A stretch of DNA of 64,000 nt. Origin: Oryzias latipes. Taxonomy: Eukaryota; Chordata; Actinopteri; Beloniformes; Adrianichthyidae. Under the pieces are notes generated by a model. It was not told the origin of the DNA. It searched no databases and was given only the letters and a program-made list of their open reading frames with translations. A program made the position numbers and the translations under genes. The first letter of the stretch is position 1; each line of letters begins with the position of its first letter. Positions 37,060 to 46,713 of the stretch are shown one piece after another. The DNA lies in contig NC_019871.2 in assembly GCF_002234675.1 (NCBI RefSeq), forward strand, positions 24,275,466 through 24,339,465. Reading direction: 5' to 3'.

Positions 37060-37600
37060 ACTTAGAAAAGCTCCAGCACATCCAAAACTGCGCTGCTAGG
37101 GTCCTGACGCAAATATGACCACATCACTCCTGTCCTTCAGTCACTTCACTGGTTACCCATTCGTTCCAGAATTCAATAGAAACTCTGTCTCCTCACCTAC
37201 CAATGTGTCCATGGAACTGCCCCTGCCTACCTAGGTGAGCTCCTTTTCCCGCAAGCCACTTCACGACTCCTCCGTTCCAATTTCACACACTGCTTTCATC
37301 AGCCAAGGACCAGGCTAACCACTATGGGAGACATAGCCTTTCAGGCTGCTGCCCCTCGACTCTGGTACAATCTTCCACAATCCCTCAGAGCCCCACAAAG
37401 CCTTGGCACATTTAAAAAAGGCCTAAAAACTTTCCTTTTTAATAATGCTTTTTAGTACTTTCATTGTTGTTTTTATTTTTGTCTGACTTTGTTCTTATTG
37501 TAAACCATTTTTATTTCTGCCTCCATTGTAGCGCTTTGAGATTTTAACTATTATGTAAAGCGCATTCTAAATAAAATTTATTATTATTATTATTATTATT
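37060..37600 (+). mobile_element. L2-like LINE 3' fragment
   Basis: The segment encodes, with frame breaks, the C-terminus of an L2/Rex-type reverse transcriptase protein: KLQHIQNCAARVL, a HWLP-like part, LLFPQATSRLLRSN and an APRLWYNLPQSLRAPQSL-type end, then TFKKGLKTFLF. The 3' UTR includes TAGCGCTTTGAGATTTTAAC and ends in an ATT repeat (37579-37602). 5' truncated, as is usual for LINE copies. Confidence 0.8.
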
Positions 37601-37826
37601 ATCTAAATAACTGTTGACCGGGAGGAATTGTAGAATTTATTGTTCTCATTTTTTAACAACCTTTTCTTGTGAGATGAAAACATTTTAGAAGTTTAATTTA
37701 GAACTAAAATGACCTTGTGAAAAATGTAAAACATTATCAACCAAATGCGTTCCGCTTTATAAAATCCAAAAATTAGAAATGTTTACGGTTTACTTTATTT
37801 TATTTATTTATTTATTTATTTTCGGG

Positions 37827-37977
37827 TCCCTTCTCTACTTCTGTGCCGGTCCCAAGCCCGGTTGCTTTGAAAGGGTTGCGTCAGGAAGGGCATCCGGCGT
37901 AAAACATTGCCAAGTTTACCATCCGACTCGTTCGCTGTGGCGACCCCTGATGGGAAAAGCCGAAAGAGAAACAAATG
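37827..37977 (+). mobile_element. SINE copy with 14-bp target duplication
   Basis: It shares the core GCGTCAGGAAGGGCATCCGG and tail CTGTGGCGACCCCTGATGGG with the copy at 21099-21276. It is flanked by TATTTATTTTCGGG (ending 37826, and 37978-37991). The copy is 5' truncated and inserted in a TTTA repeat. Confidence 0.85.
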
Positions 37978-38329
37978 TATTTATTTTCGGGGTTCGTGCA
38001 GGGCAAATCTGTACGTGCATTACTAACTTGCATTAGTCTGGAGGTAAAAACAGCCTTTTTGGATGAGGGAAAGTGTTGTTCTGCACAAAAATTCACAAAC
38101 TTTAAATACAGTTTTTCACATTTGGAAGATCTGATTCTGAGCTGATAGCATAACAAAGTTGACATATTTAAGTTATCTATGCTGAAAAAGAATATTAATT
38201 CTATCATAAAAGAAGAAAATATTGCTAGGATTCGGATTATCTGGTAAAATCCCTTACATGAAACAATTTACACTTTATGTCTTCATGAAAACGTTTCAGC
38301 TCTTAAAAAGGGCTGTTCCTTATAATCTC

Positions 38330-38515
38330 ATTCATTCATCATCTAAACTCATTTTGTCCCCTTTGGGGTCACGGGGCCGCCGGAGTCTATCCTGGTCACT
38401 CGTGGGCGAAGGCACAAATCACACACCCACGCACACTCACATTCACACCTAGAGACAATTTAGAGTAACCAATGATCTTATGAAGCATGTTTTTGGATGG
38501 TGAGTCCGGCTTTCT
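38330..38515 (-). mobile_element. tRNA-headed dispersed repeat, inverse 3' part
   Basis: Inverse copy of the family at 54893-55217: TTCATCATCTAAACTCATTT, CCTTTGGGGTCACGG, CACTCACATTCACACCTAGA, then CATGTTTTTGGATGGTG. It lies about 340 bp before the LRR gene X-box. Only the 3' part is present. Confidence 0.75.
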
Positions 38516-38854
38516 CCCTTTAGTCTATTATGTTTAAAATAAAGAGGCATGGGTGTTACTGAGGATTTTAAAAGTAAAAAAATAGAATAGAATAGAACTT
38601 TATTGTGATTTATTTATCACAAAGGGGAAATTGTTACCTTGTAGAAAAATTCTAGATCTTTTAAATCTGCACCAATTTTGTTAAAATGCAAATAATTTCA
38701 TTTAACTGAGATTAAATTTTAAAAAGTTATTTGATCATTTGTATTTTATTTATTTGTTTGTTTGTTTTTTAATATACTGTAGTAAAACTTTGTATAATGT
38801 TAAAAGTCGGTCGTGCAGGAAACTCGTAAAGCGGTAACTGTACACCCGGACGGC

Positions 38855-38868
38855 GTTGCTAGGCAACC
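38855..38868 (+). promoter_or_regulatory. Perfect palindromic X-box (RFX site)
   Basis: GTTGCTAGGCAACC fits the RFX-factor X-box (GTNRCC-N-RGYAAC) with two perfect half-sites. X-boxes of this quality close to a start site are typical of genes for motile or sensory cilia. It lies 157 bases before the proposed start codon of the LRR gene, at the edge of a GC-rich stretch in otherwise AT-rich DNA. Confidence 0.75.
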
Positions 38869-38892
38869 AGCGTCCCTCAGACGGCCTATATC

Positions 38893-39012
38893 ATGCAGCC
38901 CCGTCTGGTGAGGCTCTGCAGCCCTCTCCACCAGCGGCCCGCGGCGGAGTCCATACCGCGGGATACAGCTGCAGGACGACAGAGCTACAGCGAGCCGTTC
39001 ACAATGTGTTGA
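38893..39012 (+). CDS. Upstream ORF of the LRR gene
   Basis: A 39-codon frame (starting MQPRLVRLCSPLHQRP) begins at the first ATG after the X-box. Its TGA overlaps the ATG of the main frame as TGATG (39010-39014), an arrangement that can permit re-initiation. I know no homologue. It may be a regulatory uORF or, if transcription starts later, untranslated sequence. Confidence 0.35.
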   Translation: MQPRLVRLCSPLHQRPAAESIPRDTAAGRQSYSEPFTMC

Positions 39013-42000
39013 TGACCGGGAGAACCGGTCACGACGCTTTGAGGACATGTCAGAAAGGTGAGCTGAAACTTCTTCAGCTGTTTCTTATTTTCCTCATCAC
39101 TTTGTATACTGGACCTGTCACGGTCCAAATTCTCTATTTTCCAGTGACTTTTAATGACCATTAGTGGCTGATCAAGTGTCCGCTGTTGCCACGGCAACGT
39201 TTCCTAATCCGCCACGTCAGACCCAGTTTGCTGTAACGCAAACCCCCCGGTCGCTGGTCATGGTGTCAGCACGCGGACAGGGTTTAGGTTTCGAAACCGG
39301 CAGGTCCAGGCAGGGGCGTGGCTCAGCGCCGCGCGCTCACCTCCTCATTCCTCCGTCTCAGCTCCTCAGGTGTGAACAGCGGCAGTTTCCCCAAATCCCA
39401 CTCCTCCCCGGATTCAGAGCTCGGAGTGACCGCCACACCCCTCTCCGTGGACCACAGTCCCGACTCTGGGCTGGTATCTACGCCTGTGAGTGCCACACAT
39501 TCACACAGGCACATGGGTCAGGTCCATTCACTGTATAGGAGAACTGGACTGAGGGTCCCCTCCCCTCTGTTGTTTTAAACCGGAAGTACCCTCTGGCTCC
39601 AAGAAGCTAAAATCTCACAGACTACTATAGAGAAATAAACAGCTATTCCTCAGTCTTGCCAAAGGTCAGAATTACCATTCTTGCTCTGAATTTTTTTTAC
39701 ATATGTTCTTGATACTCATTTTTCCCCATGACAGTATTCATGTTGTAAAACTGGCCAATCAGATGCCTTAATAAAAGCATTTGGTGTCTGCTGGCCCCCA
39801 CTTTTTAATGTTTAGAATGTGTGATTGACAGACTCTCCTGAGCTCACTCATAAACGGCTACAGTAGTTGCCATAAAAATGTTGATTCAGACCAATCCCTG
39901 CTTAGCAACGTCATCTGGCTCCAAATGTCGACATCCGTATCGCAGAAAAATGGCGACTGAATTTGCTTCATTCCGCTGGAGCCAGCATCAATAATTCAAT
40001 CAATTCTTTAAGGGTGCCGTCACACGTGTTCGGTCCAGTTCTCCTATAGATTCAATGATACGTTCATTGATGCTGTTCACCATAATGGTTGCTTCTTGTT
40101 CTGGCTTCATCTCTCAATTATTTCATTTATTTCACAGATGCTAAGCTAAATTTCAAATTAAGCATAAACCCAGGTTCCTACATTTATGCGACAAATGTTG
40201 GAACTTGGATTGTTGTTATAATAATAGAACAAAACCCAAAGTTCTTACATTTGCCTGTAACACATGTAAGATCTCGGGTTTATGTTTTATTTTGAAACTT
40301 GCATATGTGATATAAGTAGAAACTTTATTTTTGTTTTATTTTGAAATTTAGCTCATGTAAGAACAAAAAAATCAGCTTCCTATTTTTATCAGATGAATGT
40401 AGGAACTTGAGTTTATGTTTTATTTTGAAATTAGGCTCAAACTAATACAAAAAAACATCTTTCTGCATTTGTTACATATAATTATGAATTTGTACTTGAA
40501 CTTTTTTTTCTTTTTCTTTTTTGTGGAAATTTAGTTTAAAAAACTTTCTAGATTTGTGACATAAATGTAGAAACTTAGGTTTTGGTTTCAAAATAAATCA
40601 AAAGCCTAAGTTCCATTTTCCATACAAATTTAAGAACTTACCTTAAGTTAATGCTATATTTTGACATTTAGCTCAGAATACAAAATAAAAACTACATAAA
40701 TAAATACATAAATATAAGAGCTTTAGATTTTGTTTTTATTTTGAAACCTCCAAATGTAGAAACTTGGATTTATATTTTATTTTGAAATTTAGTTAAAAAA
40801 AACAACTTCTTACATTTGTGGCATATATAGGAACTTAGAATTTTGGTTTTTCTTTCAGCCAAATTTCGAAATAAAACAAAAACCAGAGTTTCTACATTTA
40901 TCACGTGAAGAGAAAGATTTATATTTTTTACAATAGAAGCTAGTTTAAAAAACATAAGTGCAGGATGAAATTGACTTTCAACTCCTAGTTTGTGTCCTGC
41001 TGAGCATTCTTTTTTCATCCTCCTTACTCTCAGAACTAGTACAGAGGAATAAAGGTCTCTCACTTGGTCTTTGATCCTTCCTCAGCTGTCACTCAAAGAA
41101 GAAAAATGTTGGGTGGTGGGCTTGAAGTGCCGTTCCACATCTGTAAACCTGACAGATGACAGCCAAATACGGCTGCTAACATCCTAATTCCTCCCGTAAA
41201 TGGTAGATTTGGAGTGCTGTGCTGTGATGGAACAGTAGTGGACAGCTGGTGGGTGTGGAGTGACTCAGGCAGAGGAAGGAGAACAGACTGACTGGGTTCA
41301 AAAGGTCAAGGACAAAGAACCCAATCCTGCTTTTTTAAGACGAGAAATATCTCAAAATTAAACTTTAATTTGCAGCTGTTTTATTTTTTAGTAGCATAGT
41401 TTACTTATTTACAGTAGACCTGCAGTTTGGTCAATAAAGGACCACCAAACTAGGGTAAGGAAAGGAGCTCAGTGCTCTAAAGATTCTTTGCTAAGAAAAC
41501 CTCTTTGCGTTGACTTTGATGCATTTGTAAACAAAAGCTTTCCTCTTCCTCTTAGGTTCCATCGAGTCGCTTCAGGTTTTTGTCATGGCATCGTCTGGAG
41601 CAGTGTGACGTCACAGGTGACCAGCTGGCCTGTCCTCGTGTTAGAGAAGGTGGAAAACCCCACATTCCTATGTGCTTCACTTTAAGTGCAAACTGTAGGA
41701 TTGTTAAATGTTTCCTTTTGGACAACCTGCAAAGGGCCGTCACAAGAGGAGCTACATCTAGCAGAGGATGTCGATGTCTTACTGGAGAGAGGGAGGAGGA
41801 GGAGGAGGAGGAAGGAAGAAGGACAGAGGTGGGAGGAGAGGCTGCAGGAGAACTGGGAAAACTGCCTCGTAAGTCAACTTTTTGTGTGTTTTATGTTGGT
41901 GGACTGGGCAGAAAAAGAGAATTGGTTCGCTTCCCCAGGAGTTAAACTTGTCCTACCAAGACTTGGGAGACCCCTACCAGCTGGAGAACTTTTTGCGGAT

Positions 42001-42563
42001 CCTCCGTCGGTTGATCCGTGTGGAAAAACTACAACTGATCGACAATTCTCTCATGAACCTGAGTTCTGTGCGTCTGCCAAGGTAGAAGCTTATTGTTACA
42101 TTATTATGACATTTTGCTCTTTCTTCAGGTATTTTTTGATGGTTGTTTTTCTATTGCAGGTGCCGAATGCTAAACCTGCACCGTAACCACCTGGTGTATC
42201 TACATCAGCTGCCAAAGCTCCCGGCGGTAGAGCACCTTTGTCTGTCGGAGAACGCCATCGCCTCCCTGGGTGGACTGGGATCTCTGGGGCACAGCCGGCT
42301 TCGCTCCCTCAACCTGACCCGCAACCCAGTGGCCTTTACTCAGGACTACCGCGCACGGTGACGGCATTCACGTTGCAGAGACGTTTTGCCAGCGTTTGCG
42401 GCCGTTGGTTGGCATCGCCTTCATTCCCCTTTTCTTTGTGTACAGGGTTTTCTCCTGTTTGCCAAACCTGGAGGTGTTGGACGGGATTCCAAAGCTGCCA
42501 GCAGACGCGCTGCCTTTCAGAATAAGAGCCCCTGAAACCACAAGGATCTGTAACATTTTGTGA
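39012..42563 (+). CDS. Leucine-rich-repeat protein, candidate ciliary gene
   Basis: Coding exons 39012-39057, 39370-39485, 41556-41616, 41735-41868, 41939-42081, 42160-42357 and 42446-42563 join in phase to give 271 aa. The order is a Ser/Pro-rich N-terminus ([10 protein letters not shown]), an Arg/Glu-rich predicted coil encoded by a GGA repeat ([17 protein letters not shown]), then about five LRRs ([61 protein letters not shown]) and an LRR-cap-like end, [12 protein letters not shown]. The exact family is not certain. Its place between serpini1 and golim4 matches my memory of the human pseudogene LRRC77P. The acceptor at 41734 is weak in pyrimidines. An X-box lies upstream. The first exon and start are the least certain parts. 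Confidence 0.8.
39575..39975 (+). repeat. Family Y dispersed repeat, copy A
   Basis: It shares ATCTCACAGACT, then ATAGAGAAATAAACAGCTATT, then CCAATCAGATGCCTTAATAAA and AAAAATGGCGACTGAAT with the inverse copy at 59700-60155. Located in intron 2 of the LRR gene. No coding or proven ends. Confidence 0.65.
40130..40920. repeat. Degenerate tandem and inverted repeat array
   Basis: Variants of a unit reading GTTTATGTTTTATTTTGAAA (followed by TTTAGCTCA, then GTAAGAAC and AAAA) recur about every 90-130 bases, in places with inverse forms such as AATTTCGAAATAAAACAAAA. At least six units are visible. They are strongly diverged, so it is an old minisatellite-like array in LRR-gene intron 2. Confidence 0.65.
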
Positions 42564-42739
42564 CACTCCTAAAGTTGGATACTTAGAGACTCAACAGAAA
42601 GTTCTGCTTAGATGACACTAATATATTTTATTTAAGGGCACAGGGACTTGAAATAATTTTTTTTATACTTTAACATTGTATAACTTGACACCAATATTTT
42701 AATAAGTCTTTTGTAAAATTCTTTCAAAGGTATTTTTAT

Positions 42740-42745
42740 AATAAA
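42740..42745 (+). promoter_or_regulatory. Polyadenylation signal of the LRR gene
   Basis: AATAAA lies 177 bases after the LRR stop codon, followed by a GT-rich stretch (AAAGTGTTCAACTTGTTTT). It fits a short 3' UTR. Confidence 0.6.
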
Positions 42746-44088
42746 ACAAAAGTGTTCAACTTGTTTTCGCCTCCCTTCCCTGCACACAGCTTTTTGAATG
42801 GATTCTGGAGAAACTTGATCCACATTCAATGGCTGAGATGAACTTGTGCTCCCGGCATCTCACAGGTGGGAGGTAATTCCCCTTCGTCTGCTGCAGAAAT
42901 GCGATGTTCACGCTTGAGTCTTTTATGGGGATCGCTCAACCACAGAGCAGTTTCATAGGAGAGTTTGTCCCCCCACCCCCCAGCTGTTTCACAGCGAACA
43001 CTCACAGCTGCATCTGCTGTGTATGAGAAAAGTAACAGGACGTCCGCTTTGAACTCATCAAATATTTACCGTCCACACTCTTTTGTGTCCTCCCACTGAC
43101 TGGGTAATGATCCGCTGAGCTTCATGCAGAGTCATCCAAAGCAATCACACTTTTAGAATCTAGGAGAGATGTGCACATTCTGTGTGAAAGTAAACACACT
43201 TCACCTGGTTCATCAGAAGCTTCACTCTGTGCACTAAAGATGAGTTATTTTCATATTTGGAGGGGTTATGCAACCTGCTTCCGTCCTGATTTATTCATAT
43301 GCTGCAGCGCAGTACTCTTCTTTAATAATGGTTTCACTTTCCCCATTCACCTGCAGCAAAAACACACAAGGCCACTTGACACTTTAAAGTGAGCCTACAA
43401 GTAATTGTCGGCACACACATGTAAATACAGTGTAGCATACGTGCACAGCACTCCTGTTTTTCCCCACATTATTGCAGAGAAGAACCCAATTTAAGCAGCA
43501 GTGAGAAAGCGCATCCTGTCTGTTAGATGCTTCTTTGGGGACTTGGTTTCCTGTCTAGTTGATAAATGAGCGAAGCTGCATAGACAGGATAATGAGCTCA
43601 GCGGCTCTTTGTGCTGCCAGCAGGATCCGGGTCAAACGGGGCGCACGGTTGTGGTATGTGGCGGCGTGTGTGGCGTTTTATGCGGTTCTGTGGATGCAAA
43701 CACAAACATGGTGTTTTGTAAACAAGCTTTACATTGATCTTGTGCCGGTGCTACATGGAGAGCTTGATAAGACAGTTTTTATCAAGATAGATTTAGACTC
43801 TCAGCCACTAAAAGAGTTAATTGATCAGCCCATGGGGTAATTCAACGACCGATGGGGGTTTTCAGGATGTCAGGGGTTAAGGGGAGTCATCATCTGAGCA
43901 ATTGCTCAGTCTCTGAAAACACACGTGTTTTCTCAGGGATGAGACACCGGTTGGTTTCACATTCCTCCTGGGACAAGATTGTCAGCAAATCTCGTGAAAG
44001 CCCAAGGGCAGGAAAAATTTTAGAGAGGGGGGTGTAAATACAGGAATGACAGAACGAGCAGTGTTGAAGCGAACGAGCCCTTTATTAG
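42746..44088. other. Spacer downstream of the LRR gene
   Basis: No conserved exon. A 93-codon plus-strand frame at 43559-43840 with a hydrophobic stretch (LWYVAACVAFYAVLW) has no recognised homologue and no splice context. Confidence 0.5.
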
Positions 44089-44285
44089 CCCTTGTTCTAT
44101 CTTAGATGACCCCACCCTTGCATTGACGTTTTCTCCCTACCATGACAAAGGTGGATAAAGGTAGGAAGAGTTTATGTAATCTATGGACACCAGTAAAGAT
44201 CACAAATCATTGAAGAAAAAAGATTCAGAGCACTGTCTAGTGGGTCTAGACTCCCAATGTTAAAGTGCCTAGGATAGCACAAGGG
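44089..44285 (+). mobile_element. piggyBac-type MITE, copy 3
   Basis: It matches the copy at 33097-33301 throughout, starting CCCTTGTTCTATCTTAGATG and ending CCTAGGATAGCACAAGGG. TTAA follows at 44286-44289. The left TTAA has decayed to TTAG (44085-44088). Non-coding. Confidence 0.85.
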
Positions 44286-44756
44286 TTAAAAATTCCTTTT
44301 TATAAGCCTTTTATTTTTTCTCGTTTCATGCTAAAATCTAAAATAAATGTATACACGAAGCGTGAAAGTGTTGGTTAACTACTTTTTCCTTTTTTATTTG
44401 AAATGGTAAAGAAAAGGGGAGAAAGTATACATCTTCAACACTGATAATTAATGTAAGAGGAGTATATCCATGTTTGTCTGAAATGTAGAAATGATATTTA
44501 TAATACCCAGAAACCCATAATACACCCGTAAGGGGGGGGGGGGGGTATAAAAATAAAGGGTTACATTTATGCTGTTTTTATAAATACCAAGTTACAAGAA
44601 TAAAGATACCAGTAATATTAAATCAAATCTGCTCTTGACAGGGAATTAATAAAAAGTATTTGTGCCAAATTTGTTTTTTTGAGTTCTTAATTGCTAAGTT
44701 AATTTTTCGCTTCTGAATATTTCTAATACAATTCCAAACCAATTGTCCAAAGTGGG
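44286..44756. other. Spacer with a G-run
   Basis: AT-rich sequence with a G-run at about 44531-44545. Nothing else recognised. Confidence 0.5.
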
Positions 44757-44875
44757 CTCAATTTTCTTTTTTTGTGTTTAGTAAAATCTGGAATGAACTC
44801 CCACAAACCATCAGGACTCTGACATCACTAAGACTATTTAAAGGAGCATCTATACTTAATTTAAAAGACAGATAA
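44757..44875 (+). mobile_element. L2-like LINE C-terminal fragment
   Basis: The short frame KIWNELPQTIRTLTSLRLFK ending at TAA fits the conserved C-terminus (WN-LP, IR, S, FK) of L2/Rex-type ORF2 proteins, as at 37060 and 59249. The fragment is small and 5' truncated. Confidence 0.6.
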
Positions 44876-45456
44876 AGCAGCACAGATGACGTTGCTTCTA
44901 ACTTCCTCTCATGCTGTTTCTCCATGAATGGTATATGATTGCATAATTGTTCTGTTTTATCTTGGTATGTACTATGGTTCAAGGTTGTTACAACCGGGGG
45001 TGGTAGTGGGGATAAGCTCCCACTCCCTATAAAAAGCTCCCATCGTGTGCGTCTCATATAGCCTCTGACAACCCAGTCCAGCTCCTGGCCTTCTCGTGTG
45101 GCTTTGCTACTAAGCCCGGCGAAACCGTTTTTACTGACAGGAGAAGGGGCAAAGGCGGCCTGTTGGCGCCTCAAAACCAGCTGCTTCGGGCAGGTGGGGC
45201 TCGTAAACCTTGGACGGTAGCTCACCTAGGAGAAGGAAACTCTGATTACAAACCTCCGCTGCCTTGCGGTATACCCTCTCAGGGAAGGCTAAGGGAGTAA
45301 ACCCTGACAGAAAATCCGGAGCCGGAGTCCCAAAGGCGGTGTGACATCGTATCGTCAATACCGGCAACTCCTGCGGCGCAGCTGGAGCCAAGCTGTACTG
45401 ACTCTGTCTTTCCCTTGGACCCTTCAGTTTCACGGAGAGGGGAGGACTGCTGCATG

Positions 45457-46151
45457 TGTAACCGGCAGGTCTGCCTGTGACAGGTGTAGGCTTGCTGATT
45501 GGGGATTTGGTACAGCTGTGTCTGTCCCTATATAAGAAACGGGGAGTGAGTGGACAGACAGTGGCTGCCTCTTTGCGTGGTGGTATGTATGGCTGAAGCT
45601 CCTCTTGTTGGGGGGGGACGTAGATCACATTTTACTCATATTCTACTCTTTTTTTTAACTAGATGCTGTAAGCGGCTGGACGTATTGCAGATGTCTTGAG
45701 CCACTGCGTGTTCTTTACCCACCCCTTTTATACATTTTAATGTGCTTTTAGAGTGATGTTGTACTTATTGTGTGGTTGACTCTGATTTATTTTATTGGTT
45801 TACAGGTCTGAGTCGGGCGCCGGTGCGTGTGGTGTCGGTGAGGGGGCCTCTGGTGGCAGCGTCTTCCTCACTCCAGTTCCCTCACTGTATTTGTTTATTA
45901 TTTTTCCCTTTTAGTGTGTAGTGGAAGTTTCTTTGGCATGTTTTTTTCTTATCTTGTGTGGGGTTGTTTTAGTTGTTTTCAGCACGGAGTGGAGTGAGGT
46001 GCGCTGCCTCTTACTGGCTTAGTCCACGGCCTCTCTCTTTCCCTCCCCTCCTGCACGGGCGGTCGGCTCGGCCTTCCTGTTTTTATTCCTGGATCTCCCT
46101 TTTATTGTTTATTCTGTGTACTGTTAATCAGAGTGAAACTGCATTTTTAGA
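45457..46151 (+). repeat. 5' LTR, 3'-truncated
   Basis: It matches the 3' LTR from TGTAACC to TTTTTAGAG. Past 46151 the two diverge abruptly: here the sequence enters gag, whereas the 3' LTR continues for about 100 more bases. A TATATAA box lies at 45529-45535. No primer-binding site follows. Confidence 0.88.
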
Positions 46152-46182
46152 GCAGGAGTTTTCCCATGCTTTGTGTTGCATT

Positions 46183-46713
46183 ATGGAGAAGGTTGAACGG
46201 TGTTCACAGGGGCGGACGTTGGATTCCTCTAGGTTGCTTCGAGACCAGTTCGTGGAGAATGTGTTAGATCCCAACCTACGCCGGGAACTGAAACGGTTGG
46301 TGAGACAGGATCCAAGAAGCTCATTGTTGGAAATCAGAGCAGAGGCTATTCGTTGGGAACAGGAGGGGCGCTGTGGGGAGCCACGGGGGCGAGTTTATTC
46401 AGTCCCTTCTTTTTCCTCAGTGCAATATTTGAATGCTAGAGCCCCCACCCCTACAAACACAGAGGTGTCAGCCTTGCGGAAGCTGTTAGAAAAACAGCAA
46501 GAGCAGCTGGATAAACTGACACAGGGTTTTCTGGCTCTACAGGCAGCCTCTCAACCCCCAACTAGCCGTACACGGTCCAGTGTGGTGTGTCGGCGTTGTC
46601 AAAAACCCGGTCACTATGCTCGTGAGTGTGAGAATGAACGTGTCCCAACCCAGCCAGGAGCCTCACTTTCTGTGGCAGCTCAGGAGGCGGGAAACGTCCA
46701 CCATCTGATGTGA
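46183..46713 (+). pseudogene. gag: gag remnant (C-terminal capsid and zinc knuckle)
   Basis: The frame contains the C-terminal capsid segment (LLRDQFVENVLDPNLRRELK, then SLLEIRAEAIRWEQE) and a CCHC nucleic-acid-binding knuckle, CRRCQKPGHYAREC (about 46588-46629), ending at TGA 46711-46713. Fish Gypsy gag proteins normally have a longer N-terminal part, which is missing here. The open frame runs back into the LTR only because of the deletion. ATG 46183 is merely the first in-frame ATG within gag sequence. Pol is in the -1 frame and overlaps by 76 bases. Confidence 0.85.

Noticed and set aside
40130-40920. CRISPR-like spaced repeats
   Set aside because: The units are degenerate, AT-rich and partly inverted, in a vertebrate intron. 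They are not a CRISPR array.
43559-43840. 93-codon plus-strand frame with a hydrophobic segment
   Set aside because: No homologue or exon signals. Frames of this length are expected by chance in 64 kb.
45973-46182. Open frame continuing from the Gypsy 5' LTR into gag
   Set aside because: The LTR portion also occurs in the 3' LTR, where it ends quickly. It is joined to gag only by the deletion, so it is not a natural gag N-terminus.
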